DNA of 64,000 nt, taken from the NCBI RefSeq assembly GCF_002994745.2, contig NC_037088.1, forward strand, positions 67,226,397 through 67,290,396. The letters run 5' to 3'. The DNA comes from Rosa chinensis (Eukaryota > Streptophyta > Magnoliopsida > Rosales > Rosaceae). The position numbers were made by a program, and so were the translations under genes. How positions within the stretch are numbered: the stretch's first letter is position 1; the number at the start of each line of letters is the position of its first letter. Below are positions 44,721-56,759 of the stretch, one piece after another. A model generated the notes under the pieces. It saw only the letters and a program-made list of their open reading frames with translations. It ran no database searches and had not been told where the DNA came from.

Positions 44721-47125
44721 AATGCATGAAAACACAAATGCCATCAACGCCACGAAAGTTAAAACCACAAACTATACACAAACAGTTCAAAGAGAAACAA
44801 AAGCATTTTCAAACAAAAGAAAGTGAAAAGGAAGAAGAGCATCTGAAGCCCAAGTGGAAAATAACAGAAGAGCTAGCATTCAGATCAAAAAAAGCAAAGA
44901 GAAGGAAAGTTAAACCACATTAAAAGCATTCACACAGTACTCGAATAAAATAGCAATGGCAAATTATAATAAACAAAAGGGTAAATCACTGAAAATATAT
45001 CATCTTTTAAATATTAAGTTCTCACGACATCAAACGTCAAAACTGATACGATGCATAATATGATACGCAGATATCTACATTTTTTTATTCCTTTCTCTAT
45101 TCTTTCATAGCTTTCTCTATTGGTTTTGTCTTTTTGAAAAAGTAATGCCCAGCTAGTATCCCAAGTTCCCAACCACGTATTGCAGTAGCAAAGTCTCCAG
45201 TCCAGCACGGATTTCCAGTCAGCAAAGGTTGATGAAAAATTAATAGCTTTGCTTTAGTCTTTGCCTTCCTTTCAAGTATAATTTAGCCCCACTCTGGAAG
45301 AAAAGAACATAACCTGTTGTAACTCAGAAAGTAACTGCATTTAATAATCTCGCAAGTGAGTTTCTTAGTGCAAATTAATACACCTCTTTTCTGTGTTCTC
45401 CTTCTCAACTCTCAAATAGACTAAAATCAGGTGTCAATCTGATCCTCATTTGGAAAAATGTGTGAAAGTAACTAATCACAATACAAAAGCAAATGAGGTT
45501 TTGAAAAAAACAAAGAAGCAGTTATAGTCCCACAGATTCAATTTATATATATGACTCTGACCAAATTTAACTTACATATATATCAACACAATGTAAGGTC
45601 ATAGTCCCACAGATTCTTCATGTGAGGCAGATGGATGTATTCAATATTAAGAATCAATGAAGACTTTCTTATCAAAGAGCAATCCTCAGCATTCATGCAA
45701 TTTGAATAATAATTAAAGTTTGCACAGATTGGAGATACACAGAAGCAAGGGTACTCACAATTATAATTAAAACACATCGACGCTCTTGATTTCAAGTAAG
45801 GCTTTCGGAAGGTAGTTTTCTGCAGTAAACTGATGTGATCAGGAGCTTAAGTTCATAAACATTAGCTCTGCATGAAAATTGCTAGTAGCTTGATGAAGCA
45901 GCTTATCAGCAACCTAATACAAAAGCAGCGAATTAGAGCCTATTAAATTCAGCATAGTAATTTCTCAAATGCACAGTACCGACAAATGTTGATTTCAGAA
46001 AACAATCCCAAGTAGATAAATTCACCATCAAGCCTATGTATGTTATTTAAAGTTGAAAACAATCGTGAACTTAGAACAAAGAAACAGTCCACACAGGAAT
46101 AGCAAATATACAACTATAAACATTGTAAAGAAATGCTGCGAAAAGAATATTAAATCTCTGATTTTTTTGTGTAGGTCTGAGTTTATGCTATGGTTTTGTT
46201 TAACTTATTTGCTACAGTGATCTTTTTCGAGTACAGTTACTGCCCTGCCATGCAGGTTCCAGTTAACATAGACAAACAGTTAGTATAGGTGCGTGTATGT
46301 GTATATAAAGAAAACGCTTAAAATTGGTTCGCCCAATATCCAGGATATGGCAAATGATAAGTACACCACCGATCAGAAGCAACCTAGCTCTCTACCTCCA
46401 ACCTTTAACAAAACCAGACAGAAGAATAAGAAACACGATGGCTATCATGCACCAATTACCCAGTTGTAAAACGCAAACAAAAACACAGCTTCTTACCTCT
46501 ATCAATTTGTTTTAATACTGTGTTCTTCCTCCTTCAATTCCCAGAAGCTCCAAAATTATCTACCCTTTGTGCACAGATCGAGTAAACAACCGAACTATCT
46601 ACCTTTTCCTAAATAGTTTGTCAAATTTTGTAATTATGAAGACAACAGACTTGTAAATTAGCTATCTAGAAAACCCAGTCGACCAAGACCATCCTAGATT
46701 TACAAGTGACAATATAAATCTCTTCAGGACAAAACAGAAAGCAGAGAGAAAATGTAGTTCTATATAATCATGATTAAAGCCATATATGTGTATACACACA
46801 TCAGTTCAACATTGAATTTCAAAAACCATCACCAAACTACTTCAGAAACCATCAAATTTTTATAGACCAGTTGGGAAATTAAAGATTCACTTTAGAAGAA
46901 CCCAACAATCAATTACCAGGAAATTGAGATAGCCTACCCAACAATCAATTACCAACAATCAACTACTTGATTTCTTCTTCCACCTCACAGCAAAACCGAA
47001 TCACCCGATTCACCCCTCTCTCTGCCAAATTATAATCATCCTGGGGCAAAACAGTCAAAGGGGCAAAATGGTCAAATCACTTGGGTTGTTACTGTTCTCA
47101 CCTGGCTCCCATGCTTTAGAATAGA
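44721..47125. other. Rest of the Helitron-like insert, no gene seen
   Basis: AT-rich, with short random frames only. The right end contains ggggcaaaatggtcaaatc and ttactgttctcac, text that also appears in modified form near 6340-6390, next to a similar terminus at 6451-6465. Confidence 0.4.
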
Positions 47126-47199
47126 GAACAGCAGTGTTGGCCTTTCAGTTTTTGCTTCGAGGCACTGGACAAAGCAAGACAGTGTCTTCTAAAATTCTT

Positions 47200-47806
47200 T
47201 CAGTCTTCTTCTGCAGAGTAATAATATTCGTCGTCAGAGCACCACTTCCACTTGTTGCTGCCTCGTGTTGCCTTAACCATGGCACCTTCTTGTTCATCCA
47301 CAGCCTCGTAAAGAGAAATGCTGCTGCTCTTGGATTGGTTCATTTTACTGATCAGCCCTTCCACATCGTGCTCGTACAGTGCACGGGCCCCACATTTCTT
47401 TATATGCGAGCCTGGATCGGTTCCGAAGACAAACTTAACCTCATTGCATGTGTCCTCCAGACAGTTCTCAGGTTTCCAGAAATGACTGGGCAAAACAAGT
47501 AGGACAAGGTGATCTGAAACAATTTGTTTTACAAAGAAACAAACATCTGGCAAAGCATGACCATTATTATTCCACTGACAAGAAATGCCAAGGAGTTGAG
47601 AAGCGGCAGACAGATTGTCTGGAGGTACAATTAGAGCGCACACAGCAAACCCAATCCACTTGCTATTACATGCATCCGAAGGTAACTTCTCAGTTACCAA
47701 GCCTCCCACGCTTTGATTATTGAACCACTCTGGAATTTCACTTCCAGGAATTACAAAGTCGTGATACCGAAAATAAGAAGGGGTTTCCTGCACCATACAA
47801 ACCATC

Positions 47807-47862
<56 letters not shown>

Positions 47863-50800
47863 CTCAAGCAACCGCTTTAGCACTGAATATATAAAATAAC
47901 TAGCATCTTGATTACCGAACATACTCAGGCAATTGACGCAATAGAGGCTGAATTGCGATAATCTGCACAAATCTGGTGGATCTGGAAACACTTGTAAGGA
48001 AGTACAATCCTCCGTTACCACCCGTAAGTAGTCAGTTGCTGGAAGTTCTGGCAATTGTTGGAGTCTTTTGCAATTCTCCACAGTAAAATAATAAAGATTA
48101 GAAAGCAAATGAATGCTTGCAGGAAGGCTAACAAAATTGTTTCCTCTGAGTTCCAACTTCTTTAAGGAGGACAGAGAACCAATATCATTGGGAATTTCTC
48201 CTTCACAGAGATTACTGTCATCCAGTTTTAATGTCGTCAAAGAAGAGAAATGCTTCAAGGAAGCTAACAGAGGAATCAAAGGGTGAGGACTCTTTCTTGG
48301 AAATAAGCCAAGAGATGATGCTATGAGATTCTGCTTAAGAAAACGGGAGTATGGCTGCTCTCTTATAACAATTCCACTCAAATCAAGCTCCACCAAACTC
48401 TCACTCAATTGCTCAATTGAAGGCAGTTTCTCAACAGCAGTCCCACCTAAACAAAGGTTTGATAATCTGTTCGTTTGCCCCGCAAATTCTGGAATCTTTT
48501 TCAGTTTTGAGCAGCCAGATACATCAAATGTTTCAAGAAACTCCATATTTACTTCACTTGGTAGACTCTTAATACTTTTGCAGTTTCTAAAATTCCAAAT
48601 TTTGAGTCTCTTCAGCAATGCAATGGATGGATGAATCTTAACTAAATTGGTACAACCTTTAAGAACCAACTTCTCAAGATTTGGAATACCTGTGAAATCT
48701 GGTGTCCTTCTCAAGTTTATGGAGTAACTAAGATCGATGGATTTCAAATTGACCAAGTACTGTAGAAAACATGAGAACAATCAGCTTCCATGCATGAACT
48801 TTAAAATTTGATTGCATTTCTGTAAAAGCAGACATTCAATAACTTACTTTTATTCCATTCCAGAGGTGATCAATATTGCTATGAACCAAACTAAGTTCAG
48901 CAAGTTCATCCGGTTGAAAACACGGTGGGAGAGATTTTGAAGGATACCAACTCCAACTCAGAAATCTCAAGGAATTAGGAAGCAATCTTGGGCCAACAGA
49001 AAGCCTCAAATTATGAATGTAGAGCAGCTTCAGTTTACACATTTTAGAGAAGGCTTCAAGATTCCAATCTGCCTCTTCTAATTCATGTAAGTGTAAGAAT
49101 ATGCCTTCAGTAACTTCTGTTCCCTGTTATAACAGATAAGTCAATTCCAGGATTAAGATTAAATGACATCACTAACCAAGTTTGGTGATTCAATTTTTTC
49201 AAAATCTTACCGTATTCTTTGTGAATACATGAAAAATGTCGTTGCGAAGACACAACCGACTGCGTCCACCAGGCTCTTCATTCTCTTGCCGAACAATTTC
49301 ACATGCCATTTCGTGTATCAAGTCATGCACATCTACCTGGTTGTCTGATGAAATAGTTAAGAGAGATTTCTCAGCAAGAACACGTCTTGTAATACGATTG
49401 CAAGGGTCAGAACTGTCTACTAGTTCAATCATAAACTCGTTGCGATACAGCCGGCGGAAACAAGCAATGTCCAGAAAAATTTTCTTCTCCATGTCATCAA
49501 GTCCATCAAAACTCATCTTCAATAGTTTAAAAACTGTTATGTCGGGAGTTTGTTGTAGTTTTGCCAATGCAGAATTCCATTCATCTAGAGTTCTTCCTTT
49601 CAAGAAAGACCCCAAAATTTTAAGAGCTAACGGAAGACCTCCAGCATACGTAACAAAACTCTTACACAGTTCTGCATAATCTTCTTCAGGTTCACATTTC
49701 CTAAAGGCTTTCCAACTAAAGAGCTGAAGTGCTTCATCTTCGTTTATTCCCTTCAATTCATATGGTTTTTCTACACCATGTGTGACTAGTACACGCCGAT
49801 CTCTAGTTGTAATGATGATTCTACTCCTCAAACCAAAGCAGTCTTTTTCTCCCACCAAGTTTTCCAGTTGCTCTGATTGATCCACATCATCAAGAACTAG
49901 AAGAACCGCTTTATTACAAACACATCTCTTTATCATATTTCTTCCACTATAAACATTCCATACTTGAACATTTTCTTCCTTCAAGATTTGGGAAAGAATT
50001 TGTTTTTGCAGATCAACTAGACCATGGGTTGTTTTGGAAACCTCTCTGACATTAGCAAGAAAGATGCAAACTTCAAATTGATGAGATATTTTCTCGTAAA
50101 CTAGACCGGCAAGGGTTGTTTTACCGATACCACCCATCCCCCATATCCCTATAAAGCGAACATCATTTGCTTCTTTATCTAAAAGAACATCTATCTCCTC
50201 CAGCTTAGAATCCATTCCAAATAACTTCTCTGAGGAACCAAATACAGTGAGACTAGGATGCACTTTGCTCCACAGTGCTTGCACAATCTCTCTGATAAGC
50301 TGTGTTTCGTACCTACAACAAGAATATAACAAATCCCATGCTGAATATATGAACATGTTGAATATGAAGTTCTCTTGTAAGGTAGAACTGAACCGCAATA
50401 ATAAAGTGGCATTCTATGCTCCTAGCAAGAGTAAAACTTCACACATGAGTCATCCAATTAGTTCAATGTGCATGGCATAATGTGTGAAAGCACTCACTAA
50501 TTTAAGCTAACATTTTTGAAGTTTCAATACTCACGAGCATTCAAACATTAAAGTACGTTATTTATGTGTCATTCGATCTTACCTATAATCCTCTGAAGTC
50601 CATCCAGCGAGACTGGCCACTTTGGTTAAAGCATCTCTCCACCCTTCCACCTCCTTATTACCTTCCCCAAACTTCTCTTCATGTTCTTGAAATGCTTCAG
50701 CAAAGCTGCCCCTTTGATGTCTCACATGAGAGGGATCCACCTCATAAAAGATTGGCAGAATTGTTCCCCTCTCCTCCATGCATTCAAGAATCTTAGACAG

Positions 50801-51079
50801 TTCAAGCAAGCACCATGTGGAAGAAGCATAGTTTGGCGAAAGAACAACGATCGCAAACCTCGATTGCTCAATTGCTGTAAGGAGTTCTGGAGAGATGGCT
50901 GTGCCTCTTTCAAGTTGTGGGTCGTCCCGGAAAGTCTTAATTCCTCGCCACTGTAACTTGTCGTATAAGTGGTCTGTGAAGCCCTTACGTGTGTCTTCAC
51001 CTCGGAAGCTCAAAAACACGTCGTATTTCCACCGAAAAGCTGAACCCCCGGAAGCTCTAACTTGGGCGCTCAACGCCAT
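47200..51079 (-). CDS. TNL-D: TIR-NBS-LRR-C-JID immune receptor
   Basis: Intact TNL receptor, predicted 1119 residues, in exons 50583-51079, 49211-50312, 48848-49123, 47863-48759 and 47200-47787. The TIR has FLSFRGEDTR and the WCLLEL glutamate. NB-ARC has GMGGIGKTT, LVLDDVD, RIIITTRDR, GGLPLALK and FLDIACF; the MHD motif reads VHD (VDVHDLIHEMA). Leucine-rich repeats follow (LKSIDLSYSINLRRTPDFTG onward), then the C-JID (FVIPGSEIPEW to SAEED, stop). Exon phases match TNL-B. Intron 4 (47788-47862) is 75 bp of mostly (CT)n, a multiple of three without stop, so one open frame runs from 48780 to 47200 across it and an unspliced form of about 1144 residues is possible. A Helitron-like element sits only about 75 bp beyond the stop and may replace the native terminator. 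Confidence 0.94.
47788..47862 (-). repeat. TNL-D intron 4: in-frame 75-bp (CT)n intron
   Basis: GT at 47861-47862 and AG at 47788-47789. A 51-base GA/CT run (47809-47859) plus the 24 bases conserved in B and C. The length is divisible by three; retention would insert about 25 residues, mostly alternating Leu-Ser, between LRR and C-JID. Confidence 0.85.
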
Positions 51080-52982
51080 TGGAAAGTGACTGATTGGTGA
51101 TCAGAGTTCTGCTCCAAACGCACAATCACTGGAAAAGAAATGGTACGCGATCGAGAGAAAGGGGTTTCAAGTAATGGAAATAACGGAGGAGAGAGACACA
51201 GAAGGAGACGACGCAAAGAGAAGACTTAGGCTGAAACTGAAACATCACCAAACTCATATTGTATTGGCTCCGGGTGGTAAGGCAGTTTTTTTAATTAAAA
51301 GGTATCAGTTGTCTGATGTAACAGGGTGCCCTGTACCGAAAAGAACATGAAATTATTACACCCTTTGCCTTCATGTAATCTACATCGATGACTATTTCAA
51401 CTAAGGCATCGTTTGTTTCGTGGATTTGAGAACTTGGGATTGGTAACCACAAAGTTTGGAAATGCTTTCCTTACATAAGAGAAAGTTGGGGGTAAACAGT
51501 AAACTCATTCCACTCAAACTTTATGGGATTGAGTTTCTCATCCAATTTCCCAGCATTAATTACAATAATTTTGGACAATAATACCCCAGCATTAATTGCT
51601 TGAGTACCATTGGTAGTGTTGAAAATTCATTCCATGTCATTTTTATTTTAAAATATAAGGCTATTATTGAAACATTGATATATTTTACTTTCCTTTCCTG
51701 CACCAACCAAACATTGGAAGGGAAATTAAATCTGGATGCTTTCCCTGCTTTACCAAACACAGGAAATGAAATCTGACAGGAACTTTAGTTTCCCTTCCCC
51801 ACGGGAAAGATAAGGGAATTGATTTCCCTTCCGTGAACCAAAAGAGGCCTAAGAGAAAAGGTTTACTCGGTCATAAAAGGGGGGAAGCTAGGTTTAAACG
51901 TTCTTTAGTAGCTCACCGTATTTGTGCCCAAGTTTGAATCGGTAGAAGGTTGTATATTTGCATCTTTGCTTGTTTTTTCTCAAAATCTTCTTAAAGCTTG
52001 TATATTTTGTAAGCTGAAACACGCATTTGCTTTGAAAGTTGATACCTTTAGAATTTAGGAGCATGTATTTGCTTAATTTCTCAATGATTTTAGTTTAGAA
52101 GTTAAGTTTACAGTTTCTTTTCTCAGTTATTCTTTAAAAAAAACCCCAAAAAAAATGCATTTTCTTCATTTAATTTGCAGCTTGAAAGTAGAAATCTTTA
52201 CATGATTTTGTTTCTCATTTGTTAGCCAAGAAAAATGATCTGCTTGATTTCTGAATTTTTGCAGCTTAAAAGCCAAAACCTTTACATTTTTTTTTTTGAA
52301 GAACATTCATTTGCTTAATATTTCTCATGTTCCTTGTTCTTGAAGATTGAGACCTGTACATGTTTATTTTCTGTGTTGTTTTTTTTTTTTAGTAAAGAAA
52401 TGGAAGAAACTACATGTATTATATGATCAGTTTTTGGTTTTGGTTTTGGTTATGGTCCTTTGGCAATGGAAGTTGAGCTAAGACAAACTTTACTAGTAGA
52501 GTGGCAAAGGGAAATGAGTATGGATTTAGCTGATCTGCTTTATTTTGTTGTATTCTCTCAGTTTGTGGCTTGGTATGGAAATGCCAATTATTTAACGTCA
52601 CTACAGTTCAGTTTGGGCTAGCTAGGTGTACATTTGCAATACAGGCATTAATGTACATGCGCACAGGCAAGAAGTAGCATTGTAATGAGTTTGAGGCTTG
52701 TTTCGCATAACAAGTTTTCACCTTTATTGGGTTTATAATCCCTTGCCCTTGGCTTTTAGCTGTATATTCATCTTCTCATCTGTTTGAGGCTTGTTTTGGC
52801 AATGCTGTTTAACATGTTGGTCATTAGATAAATGTTATTTAATTTATTTTCAGCTTGATTAATTTATATGACCTTGGTCTTGGTTGCTGCATAATGCTGT
52901 TTTATATATGTTTATTTGTTTAGGGTACAAACATTAGAATTTACCTACACATCTAAATCTGAGTAAACTAAAACATGTACAG
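51080..52982. other. TNL-D 5' flank and B3 intron block (duplicated)
   Basis: Homologous to 2621-4253, 16500-18102 and 28343-29933. It contains the Tourist-like MITE (51405-51849). No additional gene was seen. Confidence 0.55.
51405..51849. mobile_element. Tourist/PIF-Harbinger-type MITE, 445 bp
   Basis: Imperfect terminal inverted repeats (GGCATCGTTTGTTTCGTGG on the left; the complement of the right end reads GGCCTCTTTTGGTTCACGG) and a 3-bp target duplication taa (51402-51404 and 51850-51852). The paralogous site in unit B (near 16958-16978, tttcatctaagataaaagg) is empty. It is non-coding. Confidence 0.78.
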
Positions 52983-53267
52983 GAACATCTGAATGCAGTT
53001 ATGGGGAAGCATGGAGATAAAATGGCAGAACATATCTTCCTCAAGGTTCCAAATTGTGGAAAGCCTTGGGAAATATAATTGAAACAATCAATCTCGTCGT
53101 CAGCGAATATGGTTAGAGAAGGGATGGGAGGAGTTTGCCACCTTTTACAGACTAGATCAAGGCTATTTTGCAATCTTTAGCTACGATCGAAGGAGAACAT
53201 TCCCATTTCCAAGTACGCATCTTTGTTTGGAATGATATTGAAATCAAATACCCTATTCGTGGAGGAG
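52983..53267 (+). pseudogene. REM-type B3 domain pseudogene, unit D (B3-1)
   Basis: The best-preserved B3-1 text of the array: LNAVMGKHGDKMAEHIFLKV, PNCGKPWEI, EKGWEEFATFYRLDQGYFAI, FSYD and the final YPIRGG. Lesions: a TAA replaces the codon after WEI (where unit B has glutamine), and about 4 extra bases after FSYD shift the frame before EHSHF. The acceptor AG is at 52981-52982. It lies on the opposite strand to TNL-D. Confidence 0.75.
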
Positions 53268-53542
53268 GAACATATATTGAAATTTTTTTTCTGTTTCAGT
53301 TAGTAATCTTTAGCTACGAATAACTGCTTCATTCTTAAGCTATCGTTTGGTAAGTTGTCTCAACAATCCCAGTTTGTATAATGAAAGAAACTAACAAGCT
53401 GGTCGCAATGCACTCCTTCAAGGAGGAACATGTTAGATAATCAAGCCGATAACAACCGTACCATTAGCTTTTCAATTGCAGGGTATAAGAACATGTTTTG
53501 CCACGGTACCTTTCTGTATAGGAGGCACATTTAGACAGAAGT

Positions 53543-53722
53543 TGGACTGCTGAATACACTGCCTACAGAGACGGTGATGATGGAGCACGAGCAAGAATTT
53601 CAGGTACTGGTTGGAGAGCATATACTCAGGAGTCAAGACAATCATCTGCAAGAAGGTGATATATGTGTTAGAGTTGACAGAGGAACGTACCGGCAGAGTC
53701 TCGATATTCCGAGCTGAAAATT
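53543..53722 (+). pseudogene. REM-type B3-2 fragment, unit D
   Basis: Readable in alternating frames: AEYTAYRDGDDGARARISGT, GWRAYTQ, then DNHLQEGDICV and RVDRGTY, ending near FRAEN and a stop. At least two frameshifts break it. It is homologous to 10348-10572 and to the split copy at 41440-41580, and provides the uninterrupted reference for the Copia target site. Confidence 0.65.
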
Positions 53723-55200
53723 GAAGACTAACTAAGCATAAATTGTTCATGGTTCCATATCATACGCTTTTGAAGTTAGATATGAGAAAAATTTAAGTTT
53801 CATCTTAGAGAAAGATTAGCGATAGATGGGGTTCAGAAAAGTATTGCTATTAATGTAAAACAGAGTGCTGTCAGTTGGATTTGAGTGCCATTTTATTAGC
53901 AAATGTTCCTCTTATTGCATACAAACTACATGAAGCATTCTTCTCATCCAGAAAAGAGAAAATTTTTGTGAGATCAGTACATCAATCTTTGAATCATTCA
54001 ACCATATACACCTTTGAAAACAAGTTTTTCTTTCTTTTGGGTAAACAAAATTTTTTTTGAATAAGTGTTCTTCTGTACAAAGACTTGCAAACAAAAGTGG
54101 ACCAATAAAAACGGTGTTGAAAACAATGTGATTCATAACATGTCGATTCTTTCAACATGTAAAACCTCCATGCAATTTATAAGAAATCATTTCCAGCCAA
54201 AAACACAGTTGGTGATGTAGAATCTTTTATTCATTTTTTTGGTTTTATAATTTGCTTGATGTCTTGTAGAACTGATAGAATTTCCCAACAAAAATCGGAT
54301 GATCAGCTTATCATGCCTAAATCATTGAAGAAAGGCTCACGTAGTTGCTTTCAAAATAGTTGGGCGCACCATATACAAGGGTCAAACCGTCAAAGTCGTC
54401 AAACCCACGAGACACAAGCCCAAGTCAAATCAAACATTTAGAAAAGTCATTTCCCATCTATTTTGGTAACTAAATAGCCATTACCTTTGAATTTACATGT
54501 ATTGAAACGTTGAAATTCAGGACATTCCAACTGAGATAACCCAATTAAAAACTAGATTCTACATAATAAGTAGGGAAGTCCAAAAGAACATATTACAAAA
54601 TAGTGAAATATTATAGACAAAGTTTTTCGTGACGAATTTAGATAATTTTATTTCTTATCATAGTCAAAAGAGCACATACATCAATTTTTATCTTAGACCA
54701 AAGAATTATGGGCCAAGCAAACTACCAAAATTGACAAGTACCACTCATTGAAAATAATTAAACTCGTTTATTCTAAATACGAGCCTATGAATTGAATAAA
54801 AACCGAATTAATTAGCCTAACCCTTACCCAACAATTTCAATCGCTTATGGAACTCAATTGTTGTACAATCGAAAAAACTAAGAATCAAATAAATTGAATG
54901 GCTAAGGTCCATTCTATAAGCAAAAAACAAAACTAAGAAAGAACTAAATTTTTTGCTCTACCCTTGTAAGTTGTAACTAGGGCAATCCATGTAAGGTTCA
55001 GCGCTTTTTTCCTTTCTAACTCTACTCTTCTTATTAAACACGAGAATAATAATCGAATGGAATGAAAATACTATAGGACAGTGTTAAACACGAGAATGGT
55101 AATGAAAAAATTTCTCATTTATGAAGTTATTTTACAAGAGTTAATGTAATGGCAAAAGGCATTGAATAATTAAAAAGAAAAAAGAAAAAAGTTTTTTAAT
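53723..55200. other. Right edge of the array and spacer, no gene seen
   Basis: Array homology (to 41581-42400) continues to about 54,330; a segment at 54440-54560 matches 18413-18640. Beyond that the DNA is unique, AT-rich and non-coding up to the stop of the AAA-ATPase gene. Confidence 0.5.
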
Positions 55201-56673
55201 TTACACGATCATCCTTTCATGCCGTGATCCTTCTTTTTCCGACGAACTCCTATCCAACGGCACCACCGGCGGCTCCTCCTTTCTCCTACTACCCAATCTC
55301 AAAAGCCCATACAACTTCCTGAACTCCCTCACCGTGTGAACACTCTCCCTACAAAACACCGTCCCGGGCTCACCCGACTCGTCCACCGACCGACCCGACC
55401 CGCTACTCGTCAACGCCTGCGCCACCTTCACCGTCGTCTTGTTATCCACGTCCGTCTGCAGCGCCGATATCACCGACTTCAAGGCCCGACTCGGCGAGCT
55501 CCGATTCGATATCATGATCTCTCCGATCTCCGCCGGACTTAAACTCGCGCCGCTCTGGAAAATCTCCTCCACCTGAGGAAACAGCTTGTGTTCTTTGACC
55601 CCTAAGTACGTGTTGGCCAAGCTTTTGAAAGCCGAAAAATCACAGAGCGGGAAATGGATATGGACGTCGACCCGACCCGGCCGCATGACCAACTTGTCCA
55701 CGTCTTCTTTTCCGTTCATCGTGAACACCAACACTCTCTCCTCGCCGCAGCTGGAGACGATTCCGTCCATGAAGTTCAGCAATCCCGAGAGACTCACAGC
55801 CGTTGATTTCTCCGACAAAAAACGGTCGAGATCTTCCACGACAATTAACGACTTGGGCGAGGTTTGTAAGAGGAGCATTTTCAGATCGGAATCGTCGGAG
55901 ACTTTGGACATGTCGATGTCGTATACGTCGTACGACAGGAACCTGGCCATGGCGGCGATGAAGCTGGTTTTTCCGGTCCCGGAAGGACCGTAGAGTAAGA
56001 AGCTTCGTTTCCAGACACGACCGAGTCTGTGGTAGTATTGCTTGGACTTTAAGAATTGTTCTAGATCAGACCGGACCTTGTTCTTGAGCTCCATGTCCAT
56101 GACGACCGTGTCCAAGGTTGCCGGGTGGGTGAAGGGGACCGATCTCCACCGTTCGTTCTCGGTGGCGAGATTCATGTACAGCTTGATGTCTTTATTCCGT
56201 TGTTCAATCTCGTCGGACACGGTCAATATGTGCTGGAAGTACTGCCGGAAAACACGTCTCTTGTCGGTTTTCTTGATTCTCAAAACGTAGGACCGGATTC
56301 CGTCGACATCGGATTTCTCGTTGGACCAGGAAACCTTGGCGCTGAGGAAGGTGTCGTGTACGGAGTGGTTGTTGTCGTGTTGGAAGAATATGTCGTTGGA
56401 TTTGGAACCGGAGAAAAGGTTGGTGAAGTCGGAGTCTTCAATGTTGGGGAGGGAGTTAAGGTAGACAGAGATTTTCCTGTAGAGCTGGTTCTCTTGGAAG
56501 TTGTGGTTGAACTGGGGGACCTTGTAGAACTGGTAAACATGAAACCTGTCGATTAAGGATTGCCATGATTTCACGACCATGTGAAGTAGAGATGTTCTGG
56601 ACAAGAACCTAAGAACATAGAACAGAGGTATGAGGAAGAGGAGGAAGTAGACGACACCCATGAACCGGACCAT
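55201..56673 (-). CDS. AAA-ATPase of the plant BCS1-like (AATP1/At2g46620-type) family
   Basis: Intronless gene, 490 residues, complete from the ATG at 56673. An N-terminal membrane segment (about residues 5-23, FMGVVYFLLFLIPLFYVL) is followed by the AAA-associated domain typical of plant AATPs. The AAA core has Walker A GPSGTGKTS (about 229-237), Walker B LIVVEDLD (about 276-283) and a second region of homology with GLLNFMDGI and MRPGRVDVHIHF. The C-terminus is serine-rich and basic. Length and lack of introns match the family, whose members sit in ER or mitochondrial membranes and are often stress-induced. A TATA-like TATAAATA lies on the minus strand at 56752-56759, about 80 bp before the ATG. 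GC content is higher than in the neighbouring array. Confidence 0.95.
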   Translation of the reverse strand: MVRFMGVVYFLLFLIPLFYVLRFLSRTSLLHMVVKSWQSLIDRFHVYQFYKVPQFNHNFQENQLYRKISVYLNSLPNIEDSDFTNLFSGSKSNDIFFQHDNNHSVHDTFLSAKVSWSNEKSDVDGIRSYVLRIKKTDKRRVFRQYFQHILTVSDEIEQRNKDIKLYMNLATENERWRSVPFTHPATLDTVVMDMELKNKVRSDLEQFLKSKQYYHRLGRVWKRSFLLYGPSGTGKTSFIAAMARFLSYDVYDIDMSKVSDDSDLKMLLLQTSPKSLIVVEDLDRFLSEKSTAVSLSGLLNFMDGIVSSCGEERVLVFTMNGKEDVDKLVMRPGRVDVHIHFPLCDFSAFKSLANTYLGVKEHKLFPQVEEIFQSGASLSPAEIGEIMISNRSSPSRALKSVISALQTDVDNKTTVKVAQALTSSGSGRSVDESGEPGTVFCRESVHTVREFRKLYGLLRLGSRRKEEPPVVPLDRSSSEKEGSRHERMIV

Positions 56674-56751
56674 GTTTAGAGAGAGAGAGTGGGAAACTCC
56701 GAGGGGTTGGAGAATTTGGGTTGCTGAAATTTGAGGGTGAAGATTCGGAAA

Positions 56752-56759
56752 TATTTATA
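56752..56759 (-). promoter_or_regulatory. TATA box of the BCS1-like AAA-ATPase gene
   Basis: TATAAATA on the minus strand, 79 bp upstream of the ATG at 56673; distance and sequence fit a plant TATA box with a short 5' UTR. Confidence 0.55.

Larger units (their letters stand above)
42976..47125 (-). mobile_element. Helitron-like insertion (about 4.15 kb) with captured gene fragments
   Basis: Array homology stops at 42975 (tagtgagaa) and resumes at about 47126 (gaacagcagtgttgg); other units are continuous here (for example 5603-5617). On the minus strand the insert starts TCTATTCTAAAGCATGG, with the 5' TC of Helitrons, and ends GGGTTAGCTAG. CTAG is a CTRR terminus followed by T, and an imperfect GC-rich hairpin (CCAGC...GCGCGGG) lies about 12 bases before it. 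There are no terminal inverted repeats or target duplication. The 5' flank base is not a perfect A, so one border has changed. No Rep/helicase was found: it is non-autonomous. It carries a UPL3-like fragment (43785-44100). Confidence 0.68.

Noticed and set aside
44523..44923. Plus-strand frames with lysine-rich text
   Set aside because: The minus strand shows a better exon with a proper donor; the plus-strand lysines come from A-rich bases.
56125..56556. 143-residue plus-strand frame opposite the AAA-ATPase
   Set aside because: Shadow of a GC-rich coding exon on the other strand.
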